NCBI GenBank assembly: GCA_910577605.1
Contig: CAJTON010000015.1
Location: 1 to 33,190, forward strand
From: an uncultured Butyrivibrio sp.
GTDB lineage: Bacteria > Bacillota > Clostridia > Lachnospirales > Lachnospiraceae
DNA: 33,190 nt
Direction of reading: 5' to 3'
In this document: piece by piece, positions 7,975-15,596 of the stretch
Layout of the letters: every line of letters starts with the position of its first letter
How positions within the stretch are numbered: position 1 is the stretch's first letter
Translations under genes and position numbers: made by a program
Notes under the pieces: generated by a model
The model's database searches: none
Told to the model about the DNA's origin: nothing
The model's input: only the letters and a program-made list of their open reading frames with translations

Positions 7975-9228
7975 TTGGACAGCAAAAAAAAATCCTCCGG
8001 CGCTCCTAAGCCGGAGAAGCAAAGCAAATGCAAATATTCAGAGCGCTGCGGCGGCTGCGTTTATATGGATAAGGAATACCGGGTGCAGCTTGAAATAAAG
8101 CAGAAAACCGTCGAAAAGCTTATGAAGCCGTTCGGGAGCGTACTGCCGATAGTCGGCATGGAAGAGCCTTATCATTACCGCAACAAGGTCCATGCGGTCA
8201 TAAGCGGCGGCAGGAAGGGCGAAATATATGCCGGAACTTACGAGGCGGGAACTCACAGGGTCGTGGACGTCGAAAACTGTATGATAGACAATGAAGAGGC
8301 GGACGCGATAATCCGGACGGTCGCAGGTCTTATGAGATCCTTTAAATTTGTGCCGTACAATGAGGATACAGGTCGCGGATTTCTCCGGCACATACTTGTG
8401 CGCACGGCGCGCGCAACGGGACAGATAATGGTCGTTCTGGTCGTGGCGGACAAGGTTTTTCCCTCAAAAAATAACTTTGTCAAGGCGCTTTTGAAGGCGC
8501 ACCCGTCGATAACCACGATAGTCTCTAATTTCAACGACCGCCGCACCAGCATGGTTCTGGGCGAAAGGGAGCAGGTGCTTTACGGCAGGGGCTGCATTGA
8601 GGACGAGCTGTGCGGGTGCCGTTTCAAGCTTTCGCCCCGCTCTTTTTATCAGATAAATCCGGTTCAGACCGAGATTCTTTACCGTCTTGCCGTCGAGTAC
8701 GCCGGACTTACGGGGGCTGAATCCGTGATAGACGCTTACAGCGGAATCGGGACTATCGGAATTATCGCGTCTAAATACGCGGGAAGCGTAACGGGAGTGG
8801 AACTGAATGCCGACGCAGTTAAGGATGCGGCGGTTAATTTACGTCTTAATAACTGCAAAAACGCGAATTACATACAAGGAGACGCCGGAGAGTTCATGCT
8901 GCGGGAGGCTGCCGCCGGACGCAGCTGTGACGTTGTGTTTATGGACCCTCCGCGCGGCGGGAGCAGCAGGGAATTCCTTGAGGCGCTTGCAAGACTTTCG
9001 CCTAAAAAGGTCATTTATATATCCTGCAATCCGGAAACTCTAGCGGCGGATTTGAAATATCTGACGAAAAAGGGCTACAAAATGGACAAGTGCAGACCGG
9101 TCGATATGTTTCCGTGGACGGGAAGTATAGAAACCATTGTACTTTTGTCCCACAAATCATCAGATAGCCATATCAACGTGAGGACTGAATTTGGTGAAGG
9201 CAAGGTAATGTTCCGTTGGCTGCAATAG
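7975..9228 (+). CDS. rlmD: 23S rRNA (uracil-C5)-methyltransferase, RlmD/TrmA family, C-terminus altered by frameshift
   Basis: About 417 residues. The N-terminal CKYSERCGGC supplies the cysteines for the [4Fe-4S] cluster of the TrmA/RumA family; the SAM site is DAYSGIGTIGI, the motif FMDPPRGG follows, and SCNPETL holds the catalytic cysteine. It methylates uracil C5 in 23S rRNA (possibly both RlmC and RlmD sites, as in other Bacillota) or less likely tRNA. A TTG start at 7975 is chosen because AGAGGA lies 8 nt before it; a TTG at 7969 is too close. The enzyme core is complete. After DSHINVRTEFGEGKV the frame diverges into MFRWLQ and stops, while the expected tail continues in another frame (see the remnant at 9210-9272). 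Activity is probably kept, since the tail lies beyond the catalytic domain. Confidence 0.85.
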   Translation: MDSKKKSSGAPKPEKQSKCKYSERCGGCVYMDKEYRVQLEIKQKTVEKLMKPFGSVLPIVGMEEPYHYRNKVHAVISGGRKGEIYAGTYEAGTHRVVDVENCMIDNEEADAIIRTVAGLMRSFKFVPYNEDTGRGFLRHILVRTARATGQIMVVLVVADKVFPSKNNFVKALLKAHPSITTIVSNFNDRRTSMVLGEREQVLYGRGCIEDELCGCRFKLSPRSFYQINPVQTEILYRLAVEYAGLTGAESVIDAYSGIGTIGIIASKYAGSVTGVELNADAVKDAAVNLRLNNCKNANYIQGDAGEFMLREAAAGRSCDVVFMDPPRGGSSREFLEALARLSPKKVIYISCNPETLAADLKYLTKKGYKMDKCRPVDMFPWTGSIETIVLLSHKSSDSHINVRTEFGEGKVMFRWLQ

Positions 9229-9272
9229 CAGAGCGGGCAAAGAAATACCAGCCAAAACCGAAAATTACATAG
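9210..9272 (+). pseudogene. Frameshifted tail of the rRNA methyltransferase
   Basis: In the +2 frame relative to the methyltransferase, 9210-9269 reads VPLAAIAERAKKYQPKPKIT and then meets TAG at 9270. From memory, many clostridial homologues continue after the EFGEG block with a segment like VPVDNIAKRAEAYKPKERVTY, so this is the displaced start of that tail. Removing five bases around 9206-9210 would restore the reading EFGEGKVPL. The rest of the tail, roughly 80 residues in relatives, is missing; the AT-rich KilA-N gene begins 80 nt further on. Confidence 0.6.
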
Positions 9273-9354
9273 AAAGTATTAGCTGAAAGAGAAAATAGAA
9301 GCGATAATAGATTTGTACTCAAACATTTTTAGGTAATATAATGTAGGAGGAGTA

Positions 9355-10206
9355 ATGGGAAAAATAATTAAGGATACAATTCATGCAAATGGCATAGATA
9401 TTGGTATTTATACACAGGACTTCGAAAATGAATTTATTTCATTGACGGACATAGCCCGATATAAAAGTGATGACCCAACAGCGGTTGTACAAAATTGGAT
9501 GAGAAATCGAGATGTGATAGAGTTTCTTGGATTATGGGAAAGGCTTCACAATCCAAATTTTAACCCCCTCGAATTCGAGGGGTTTAGAAAACAGGCAGGA
9601 GCAAATGCATTTACAATGTCACCAAGGAAGTGGATAGAAGCCACAGGCGCTATTGGTATTGTTTCAAAAGCAGGACGATATGGTGGAACATATGCACATA
9701 GCGATATTGCTATGTCATTTGCAACTTGGATTTCTCCAGAATTTCAGTTATATATTATGAAGGATTACAGAAGATTAAAGACAGATGAGAATAGTCGGTT
9801 ATCTTTAAATTGGAATTTGAACAGAGAAATTTCCAAGTTAAATTATAGGATACATACAGATGCAATTAAAGGAAATTTGATTCCGCCAGAATTAACGCCC
9901 TCACAGGTAGCATATACATATGCTAATGAGTCTGATATGCTCAATGTAGTTTTGTTTGGAAAGACAGCTAAGCAATGGAAAGACGAAAATCCAGCAGTTA
10001 AAGGAAATATGAGGGATGCGGCAACTTTGAATCAATTACTTGTACTTGCAAATTTGGAAAGCTATAATGCTGTATTGATTAATCAAGGGAAAGACCAAAA
10101 AGAAAGAATGGAATTGCTTCGGCAGTTGACGGTGCAGCAGTTGCAGACATTGGAATCTGTAAGTTTGAATAATCTATCGGGATTAGAAAGTGAAATTAAT
10201 AATTAG
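9355..10206 (+). CDS. KilA-N domain protein
   Basis: 283 residues with an N-terminal KilA-N/Bro-type DNA-binding domain: FISLTDIARY near the start, then VVQNWMRNRDVIEFLGLWE and the conserved WIEATGAIGI and GTYAHSDIAMSFATWISPEFQLYI blocks. The C-terminal half is helical and matches the companion region common in these proteins (NWNLNREISKLNY onwards). KilA-N proteins come mostly from phages and mobile islands and bind DNA; the cellular role is not known. Codon and base use are clearly more AT-rich than the neighbours, and it sits right after a broken gene tail, so it is probably an acquired gene. AGGAGGAG lies just upstream of the ATG. Confidence 0.88.
   Translation: MGKIIKDTIHANGIDIGIYTQDFENEFISLTDIARYKSDDPTAVVQNWMRNRDVIEFLGLWERLHNPNFNPLEFEGFRKQAGANAFTMSPRKWIEATGAIGIVSKAGRYGGTYAHSDIAMSFATWISPEFQLYIMKDYRRLKTDENSRLSLNWNLNREISKLNYRIHTDAIKGNLIPPELTPSQVAYTYANESDMLNVVLFGKTAKQWKDENPAVKGNMRDAATLNQLLVLANLESYNAVLINQGKDQKERMELLRQLTVQQLQTLESVSLNNLSGLESEINN
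9565..9582. repeat. 18-bp perfect palindrome inside the KilA-N gene
   Basis: CCCCTCGAATTCGAGGGG is an exact inverted repeat within a very AT-rich gene, in the codons for NPLEFEG. It may be chance on a conserved protein segment or a binding site. Confidence 0.7.
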
Positions 10207-10301
10207 GATTTTGAAGAGAATACGGACTACTTGCCGAGGGGGCTCGGGACGCTCAGTTTTCGGGGGAAACCCGCTGTCTTGGATTTGAGGGGATATATTA
10301 A

Positions 10302-11225
10302 ATGATAATCAGCGCGAGCAGAAGAACCGACATTCCTTCTTTTTATTCGGAATGGTTTTTCAACAGACTTAAAGAAGAATATGTTCTGGTGCGCAACCCG
10401 ATGAATTTCCGTCAGGTGAGCAGGATAAGTCTGTCGCCCGACGTGGTCGACGGGATTGTTTTTTGGACGAAGAATCCCGCGCCCATGCTTGGTAAGCTCG
10501 GCGCGCTTGAAAAATATCCGTATTATTTTCAGTTTACCCTGAACGCGTACGGGCAGGAAGTTGAAAAAGGACTGCCGTCAAAGGCAGACGAGCTTATACC
10601 GGTTTTTGGCAGGCTTGCAAAAGAAATCGGGCGTGAGCGTGTGGTATGGAGATACGACCCCGTCTTTTTGAATGAAAAATACACGGAGGAGTATCATTTG
10701 CGGCGCTTTGACGAGTTTGCGTCAAGACTTGCGCCCTTCACCGAAAAGTGCATAATCAGCTTTCTCGATATGTACAGAAATATCAAAAACAATATCAAGC
10801 CGCTCGATATACAGATTCCGACAGAAGCGCAGCAGTATGAGATGATGGCTTGCTTTGCGGACACGGCGCGAAAATACGGAATAAGTCTAGACACCTGCGC
10901 CGAGTCAAATGATTTCAGCGCGCTCGGAGTGCGGCGCGCGCACTGCATAGACAAGGAACGCCTTGAAAAAATAGGCGGGTTCGGACTAAATATCGATGCG
11001 GACAGGAATCAGAGAAAGCTTTGCGGATGCGCTATGGCGATAGACATAGGCGCGTACGATACCTGCCGCAACGGGTGTCTGTACTGCTACGCGAATCACA
11101 GTCAGAAAACCATTGTCAAAAATCTCGCTTTGCACGACCCGCAGTCGCCGCTTTTGTTCGGAGGGCTTGAAGAGGGAGACAAAGTAAGGGAAAGAGATGT
11201 AAAGTCGCTCAGGAGGCCCGAATAA
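10302..11225 (+). CDS. DUF1848 family iron-sulphur protein
   Basis: 307 residues beginning MIISASRRTDIPSFYSEWFF, the signature opening of DUF1848 proteins. The C-terminal part carries a cysteine cluster, CGCAMAIDIGAYDTC followed by CLYCYAN, that fits an iron-sulphur site; the core resembles a radical-SAM-like TIM barrel (VVWRYDPVFL in the middle). Length is normal for the family. The reaction is unknown; some annotators link the family to DNA repair photolyase-like radical SAM proteins, which I cannot confirm. The start follows GAGGGG by a few bases. It is convergent with the ATPase gene that ends at 11238. Confidence 0.85.
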   Translation: MIISASRRTDIPSFYSEWFFNRLKEEYVLVRNPMNFRQVSRISLSPDVVDGIVFWTKNPAPMLGKLGALEKYPYYFQFTLNAYGQEVEKGLPSKADELIPVFGRLAKEIGRERVVWRYDPVFLNEKYTEEYHLRRFDEFASRLAPFTEKCIISFLDMYRNIKNNIKPLDIQIPTEAQQYEMMACFADTARKYGISLDTCAESNDFSALGVRRAHCIDKERLEKIGGFGLNIDADRNQRKLCGCAMAIDIGAYDTCRNGCLYCYANHSQKTIVKNLALHDPQSPLLFGGLEEGDKVRERDVKSLRRPE

Positions 11226-11237
11226 CAGTAATTTTAC

Positions 11238-12467
11238 CTATGACAACAGCCAGTCGATCAGATACAGGGACTTGATGCCGTCATAAGACTTAATATAGTT
11301 CCTGTCCATAGATAATACGATTTTTTCGTAGTTGTCGGGAATTATGCGCAGAGGTTTGAGTTCCCGTTCACGGGTTTCGGGAGACTGCATATTTTCTGTT
11401 ACTTGAATATATAGTTTATCATCCGGTTTCTCTGCTACAAAGTCGATCTCTGTTTCTCCGACTTTGCCAATGTAGACGCGGTAATCGCGCCGGATAAGCT
11501 CTAAAAACACGATGTTTTCAATGATATGACCACGATCTGCATCCCGATAACCTAGCAGCATATTGCGGAAGCCCATATCAATAATATAGTTCTTTCCTAA
11601 TGTTTTTAAAAGCTGCTTGCCTTTTACATCATATCTGCCAACGGAATAAAAGATAAATGCGCTGCGCAGCATAGCGATGTACTTATCTACGGTTTTTCCT
11701 GCGATATTTTTGCCTTTCACATTTTGAATGTCACCTTCATTAGACAGGATATTGCCGATACTGTTAGGAGAAGTGATGCTTCCAATATTAGAACAAAGAA
11801 ACAGCATGATTTTTTGCAGTATTCCCTGATCAACCTGATTATTGCGCTGAAAAATATCACGCAGAACTACTGTCGAATAAATACCTTCCAATGCCTGATT
11901 ACTTCTTGCCTCGTTGAACTGATATTCCCTTAGAATCGGTAATCCGCCGAACTGAAGATATCTCTGGAATTTTTCTTCTACTGTGACGGAAATTCCGAAC
12001 TCATAGAAGGTGAGAAATTCTTTAAACGACAGCGGCAGCATACGGATTTCAACGTATCTGCCGGAAAGCAGCGTGGAAAATTCCGTAGAAAGCAGGTAAG
12101 CATTAGAACCGGTGATGTATATATCCACGTCAAAATCGAGACGAAATGACTCAATTGCCTTTTCCCAATGCTCCACAGCCTGAAGCTCGTCAAATATCAG
12201 ATAGGTTTTTCCGTTTTTCGGAATGCGTTCACTGACGTAATCGTAAAAAGTAAGGTAATCCGGAAGATTTCGATAGCGCAGCGATTCCATGTTCATATGA
12301 ATAATATTGGATCCGGGGACTCCGTTATCAGACAGATATTTATGAAAAAGATCCAGTAAGGATGATTTCCCGCATCTGCGGATACCGGTGACTATCTTGA
12401 CCAGATCTACGTCTTTATTTTGAATAAGCTGATTTAAATAGTCAGGGCGATTTATAAGCTCAGACAT
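11238..12467 (-). CDS. AAA ATPase with DUF4143 domain
   Basis: 409 residues. Walker A GIRRCGKS is at 28-35, Walker B LIFDE at 90-94, then the typical ITGSNAYLLSTEFSTLLSGRY block with the sensor region. The C-terminal DUF4143 domain (about 190-350) contains the IIENIVFLEL and VYIGKVGETEIDFV segments seen in this family, which look like a restriction-endonuclease-type fold. These ATPases are very common in Clostridia and Bacteroides accessory DNA; their function is unknown, with roles in toxin-antitoxin-like or defence settings only suggested. The gene stands alone, has its own promoter and GGAGGTG ribosome binding site, and is somewhat more AT-rich than the core genes around it, which fits transfer. 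Confidence 0.9.
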   Translation of the reverse strand: MSELINRPDYLNQLIQNKDVDLVKIVTGIRRCGKSSLLDLFHKYLSDNGVPGSNIIHMNMESLRYRNLPDYLTFYDYVSERIPKNGKTYLIFDELQAVEHWEKAIESFRLDFDVDIYITGSNAYLLSTEFSTLLSGRYVEIRMLPLSFKEFLTFYEFGISVTVEEKFQRYLQFGGLPILREYQFNEARSNQALEGIYSTVVLRDIFQRNNQVDQGILQKIMLFLCSNIGSITSPNSIGNILSNEGDIQNVKGKNIAGKTVDKYIAMLRSAFIFYSVGRYDVKGKQLLKTLGKNYIIDMGFRNMLLGYRDADRGHIIENIVFLELIRRDYRVYIGKVGETEIDFVAEKPDDKLYIQVTENMQSPETRERELKPLRIIPDNYEKIVLSMDRNYIKSYDGIKSLYLIDWLLS

Positions 12468-12494
12468 TATGCACCTCCTTGGTTTTTTGTTTTT

Positions 12495-12522
12495 ATTATA
12501 TCCAAAAATTCAAAAAAATCAA
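12495..12522 (-). promoter_or_regulatory. Promoter of the AAA/DUF4143 gene
   Basis: Minus strand: TTGATT (12517-12522), 16-nt spacer, TATAAT (12495-12500), 28 nt before the start codon. Confidence 0.55.
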
Positions 12523-12667
12523 TAGTTTTACACTTGCAGGTCAGAAAATATGTGTTATATTATAGTTCTTGATATATAAGTGCAAAAAAACAAATTAAAA
12601 CGGGTGCTACGCATAATAGTCCATGTGGAATGTCCCTTAGTTTATAGAGGCGGTAAAGATTTATATA

Positions 12668-12722
12668 AATAGAGCTGCCGTAATTTATCATATAAGTCTG
12701 ATAACATCGTAGCAGCTCTATT
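12668..12722. repeat. Large imperfect hairpin in an intergenic region
   Basis: AATAGAGCTGC (12668-12678) pairs exactly with GCAGCTCTATT (12712-12722); inside, TTATCA (12685-12690) pairs with TGATAA (12699-12704), giving a two-part stem. It lies in the 324-nt gap between the DUF4143 gene and the methyltransferase gene, where I see no convincing gene. It may be a terminator for the methyltransferase transcript, which points towards it, or a small mobile palindromic element. No U-tract follows on either strand. Confidence 0.6.
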
Positions 12723-12791
12723 CTGTATTTGCTTCTTGTTCTTCTGTTTTCATACGACGGATGACTTTCAGTCACCGCATTTTCAGTTGTT

Positions 12792-13613
12792 TTAAACGGC
12801 TGATTTTGTTTTTCTGTAATTGTAAACTATGCCGCCCTCGCTTGTTTCGTGGCTGAAAAATTCAAAGCCCCTGTCCACAAGCTCTTTATCGGGAGCCTCG
12901 CGCCGGAAGCCGTCGTCGCCGTTGCAGCATACGAGCAGACCGCCGTCTTTAAGCACCCTTGACATTTCGGCTATTTCTTCGTCATAGTGATCGCCGATGA
13001 CGTGACCGGACGTCACAACGTCAAACGTGCAGTCCTCAAAAGGCAGATTCATCGCTTCTCCGTCAAGCACCCTGACGTTTTTAATGCCGTCCTGCATGAT
13101 CTTGTCGCGCATATATTCGCGCAGCATATCGCAGGGCTCGCTCGCGTAAACGCGTTTTGCCAGTTTTGCCGCCGCGAAAGCGAGCCGTCCCGTACCTGCG
13201 CCTACGTCCAGTACGATTTTGTCCTTCAAATCTACAAGCTCGTACAGCCTTTGCGGGTTCCAGCAGCGTATGTAGTCCGCCTGCTCCATAACGTCAGGAT
13301 AAGCGTATACGACAAAGGTCTCCAGAGCCTGCAAAATCGAGATTTCCGCTTCCCGCGCCTCGGTTTCGTTTATACCGCCTATGTCCGCGGCGTTCAGTTC
13401 TTTTATGAAATTTCCGCACTCCGGCGCTTTTTTTACGCAGAAATCCTTCACATAAGGGTAACGGCTTAACGCCTTTGCCATGTCGGTCGTGTAACTGCGG
13501 TTCCCGCTGTTGTACCATGCGTTTTCCGCCATGATATAACGTATCACCCATCTGTCAAATAGCAAAAGGGTGTCCATCGTGTAATCCTCTGCGTTGATCC
13601 AATTATAAGACAT
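12792..13613 (-). CDS. Class I SAM-dependent methyltransferase
   Basis: 273 residues. Residues 134-143 (VLDVGAGTGR) are SAM-binding motif I; an acidic residue follows strand 2 (YASEP), then LPFEDCTFDVVTSGHV (motif IV region) and VLKDGGLLVCC (motif VI region), the Methyltransf_11/25 pattern. The first 120 residues are a helical extension without a recognised domain, including CVKKAPECG, and may bind the substrate. The substrate is unknown. GGAGG lies 6-10 nt before the ATG. It is flanked by spacers rich in inverted repeats and appears to be a single-gene unit. Confidence 0.85.
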   Translation of the reverse strand: MSYNWINAEDYTMDTLLLFDRWVIRYIMAENAWYNSGNRSYTTDMAKALSRYPYVKDFCVKKAPECGNFIKELNAADIGGINETEAREAEISILQALETFVVYAYPDVMEQADYIRCWNPQRLYELVDLKDKIVLDVGAGTGRLAFAAAKLAKRVYASEPCDMLREYMRDKIMQDGIKNVRVLDGEAMNLPFEDCTFDVVTSGHVIGDHYDEEIAEMSRVLKDGGLLVCCNGDDGFRREAPDKELVDRGFEFFSHETSEGGIVYNYRKTKSAV

Positions 13614-13688
13614 ATGATCCTCCGTCTGTCGGGAGGGTTAAAGTATAGTCGCCCTCCTTTTTTTGTCTGAGATAAAAGAAACCGTATT

Positions 13689-13760
13689 TTTCATATGAAA
13701 CCACCCTTTCCTGTCCCGCGAAAGCGGGAATGAAATAATTTATTTCATAAATATGAAATA
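13689..13760. repeat. Cluster of AT-rich palindromes and a GC hairpin
   Basis: Upstream of the methyltransferase gene are TTTCATATGAAA (13689-13700), a TCCCGC-GAAA-GCGGGA hairpin (13714-13729), TGAAATA-ATT-TATTTCA (13731-13747) and TATTTCATAA-ATATGAAATA-type palindrome (13741-13760). The last two overlap, so only one can fold at a time. They may be operator sites or terminator structures for the upstream gene ending at 13778. Confidence 0.65.
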
Positions 13761-13777
13761 TCGCTGTCGTCGTACAA

Positions 13778-14833
13778 TTACAGCAAAGATAAACATTCCT
13801 GTAATAAATCGGACACTTGACGGTCTATGGTAAATAATTCTTTAAATAAGGATTTAAGTTCTGTTCTGACAGATGAGCTATCCAGCAATTCATTGATGTT
13901 GCGCGGCAGGCAATAGAAGGTTTCCGGCGAAACGCCCAAAAGCCCCCAGATTTTCCATGCCTGATCATGGAAATGGAGATGTAAGCCGGATGCCTTTAAA
14001 AGTAATTCCGTGCATTTATTGTTGTCAAGCATAGTAACAAGCGTGTTACGGTAACATTCGGACGCGTGCCATCTTGTTTCTATGGCAAGACCGTTTAGCT
14101 GATTTAACCACTTGCCGAGCTTTTTTCCGTCCGTTTCCGTTTCCAGCTTATAATATATTTTTTGTTCCAGCTTATTTCTGTTAGCGGTATTTAAATGACG
14201 AATCATATGATCGAGAGATTCAGGCAAGGAAAGCGCACTATCATATTTATCTGTTATAAAAACGATGCTGCTCAGTTTATTGTACCAATCCTTGTCAGGC
14301 TGCGGCGAACGGCGGGATTTCATTATGCAGGGAAGATTTTTGTCATCATTGTATCCTGTTATGACTCCCCACAGATCGCCGAGACTCAATTTGATCAAAA
14401 CAGGCTGTTTTTTCCCGACGGACTGTTTTATTCTGTCAAAAAGGACATTTTCTTCCGTATTTTTGTTCATTGCTTCATAGCGGTAACCGGATGCGTATAA
14501 AGCCAAGGACAGCCGGTCAAGGGCGGTCTCTGAAAATTCGTCCGCCGCGTAGGGCTTGTCAAACGGACTGCCGATTTCCTTATCCGTCCAAAAATAGGCG
14601 CAGCCCGTTATTGTAATTAAATACTGATATATATTAAGGTGGTGCTTACTGATAAAAGGGTCGTTCCCGCAATCGCCGCACCGTATGCAGTTACGCTGGA
14701 ATTTTCCGCAGAAAAATGGCGTTTCCTCTGTGTAAGCGTTACGATATAAAAGAATGGATGAAAGTGCGCCAAAAAATGAGTTTCTCTGAGCGTTTACCGG
14801 GAAAGAAACTATGTTTTCGATGTTTTTTGTCAT
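13778..14833 (-). CDS. Unknown protein with weak C39/BtrH-like features
   Basis: 351 residues without a safe family. The N-terminal QRNSFFGALSSIL and the later PVLIKLSLGDLWGVITGYNDD resemble, respectively, the active-site helix and the G-Y-D-D strand region of papain-like C39/BtrH-type proteins, which handle peptides or acyl groups. In those the first block has a catalytic cysteine (x-N-C-x-x-x-x-x); here serine stands there and no histidine is placed before the V-x-G-Y strand, so catalysis is doubtful. A cysteine group CGKFQRNCIRCGDC (about 42-55) could bind zinc or a cluster. The C-terminal 150 residues are helical. GAGGAG precedes the ATG. It is not in an operon. The fold guess is tentative. 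Confidence 0.6.
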   Translation of the reverse strand: MTKNIENIVSFPVNAQRNSFFGALSSILLYRNAYTEETPFFCGKFQRNCIRCGDCGNDPFISKHHLNIYQYLITITGCAYFWTDKEIGSPFDKPYAADEFSETALDRLSLALYASGYRYEAMNKNTEENVLFDRIKQSVGKKQPVLIKLSLGDLWGVITGYNDDKNLPCIMKSRRSPQPDKDWYNKLSSIVFITDKYDSALSLPESLDHMIRHLNTANRNKLEQKIYYKLETETDGKKLGKWLNQLNGLAIETRWHASECYRNTLVTMLDNNKCTELLLKASGLHLHFHDQAWKIWGLLGVSPETFYCLPRNINELLDSSSVRTELKSLFKELFTIDRQVSDLLQECLSLL

Positions 14834-14863
14834 ATTAACTCCTCTGCGATGTTTATTATATTA

Positions 14864-14893
14864 AGAATAAAATAATATATATATTCAAGTCAA
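14864..14893 (-). promoter_or_regulatory. Weak promoter of the unknown gene at 13778-14833
   Basis: Minus strand: TTGACT (14888-14893), 18-nt spacer, TATTCT (14864-14869). Confidence 0.35.
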
Positions 14894-14974
14894 CATAAAA
14901 TTGCTTTACTTTTGCTTCGGCTTCCGCAAAAACAAAAGTCCGGGGCAACGCCGCATATTTTTGCATTAAAAATA

Positions 14975-15003
14975 TTGAATATTCAATTAAACTGTGGGAT
15001 AAT
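14975..15003 (+). promoter_or_regulatory. Promoter of the MIF-family gene
   Basis: TTGAAT (14975-14980), 17-nt spacer, GATAAT (14998-15003), about 73 nt before the start codon. Confidence 0.55.
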
Positions 15004-15076
15004 ATCGGCGAAAACGATTCGCGGCGCGGGAGCGCGGTTTCATATTTAATTTCAAAATTATCAGGAGGTAAAAACC

Positions 15077-15421
15077 ATGCCGTTTATTCAGTCAAAGGTA
15101 AGCGTCGGGATGACGCGGGAGCAGAAGGAGTCGCTTAAAACTAAGCTCGGTCAGGCGATAACTATTTTTCCGGGCAAGTCCGAGAGGTGGCTCATGGTAG
15201 GGCTTGAGGATAACTGTGACCTGTATTTTCAGGGGAGTAACGCCGAGCCCGCCGCGTTCATTGAGGTAAAAGTTTTCGGCGGCTTCACGGACGCGGCGTC
15301 GGAGAAAATGACAGCCGAGTTGTGCCGTATATACGGCGAGGAACTTGGTATCTCCGCGTCGAGGATATATATAAAATATGAGGAAGTGGAGAGATGGTGC
15401 TGGAACGGTTCAAATCTCTGA
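15077..15421 (+). CDS. MIF-family tautomerase
   Basis: 114 residues, full length for the macrophage migration inhibitory factor family. Pro2 becomes the N-terminal catalytic proline once Met is removed; a lysine at 34 corresponds to the active-site lysine, and the C-terminal RIYIKYEEVERWCWNGSNL aligns well with the RVYINYYDM...WNNSTF end of animal MIF. The asparagine after the Y-I pair is lysine here. These small trimeric enzymes tautomerise phenylpyruvate or dopachrome in vitro; the bacterial role is unknown. AGGAGG precedes the ATG. It is a single-gene unit with its own promoter and terminator. Confidence 0.88.
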   Translation: MPFIQSKVSVGMTREQKESLKTKLGQAITIFPGKSERWLMVGLEDNCDLYFQGSNAEPAAFIEVKVFGGFTDAASEKMTAELCRIYGEELGISASRIYIKYEEVERWCWNGSNL

Positions 15422-15434
15422 CGGCTCCTGCGGC

Positions 15435-15475
15435 AGACGCGTCCGTTCCTTTATGAGGCGGGCGCGTCTTTTTTT
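15435..15475 (+). terminator. Terminator of the MIF-family gene
   Basis: AGACGCG (15435-15441) pairs with CGCGTCT (15463-15469), followed by seven T residues, 14 nt after the stop codon. Confidence 0.85.
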
Positions 15476-15510
15476 GGAATAAAAATTTATTGTAACTCGA
15501 TAAATATTTA

Positions 15511-15539
15511 TTGACACATGTTGAAGAACGTGCTATTCT
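15511..15539 (+). promoter_or_regulatory. Promoter of the DUF4173 gene
   Basis: TTGACA (15511-15516), 17-nt spacer, TATTCT (15534-15539), 58 nt before the ATG at 15597. Confidence 0.65.
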
Positions 15540-15596
15540 TTTTTTGAGATCAATAAAAGCGCGGCGTATTATGCCCGCGGGAAAAGAGGTACTGTT

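Noticed and set aside
9313..9342. A promoter-like TTGTAC, 18 nt, TATAAT just before the KilA-N gene
   Set aside because: Transcription would begin inside the ribosome binding site at 9345-9352, which would prevent normal translation. The match probably reflects AT-rich sequence.
12560..12775. A 71-codon minus-strand frame in the gap near the DUF4143 gene
   Set aside because: It crosses the long hairpin, has no ribosome binding site and no recognisable motif.
14908..14939. ACTTTTG...CAAAAGT inverted repeat upstream of the MIF gene
   Set aside because: Seven AT-rich pairs around an 18-nt loop are easily found by chance; it lies upstream of the predicted promoter and has no U-tract.
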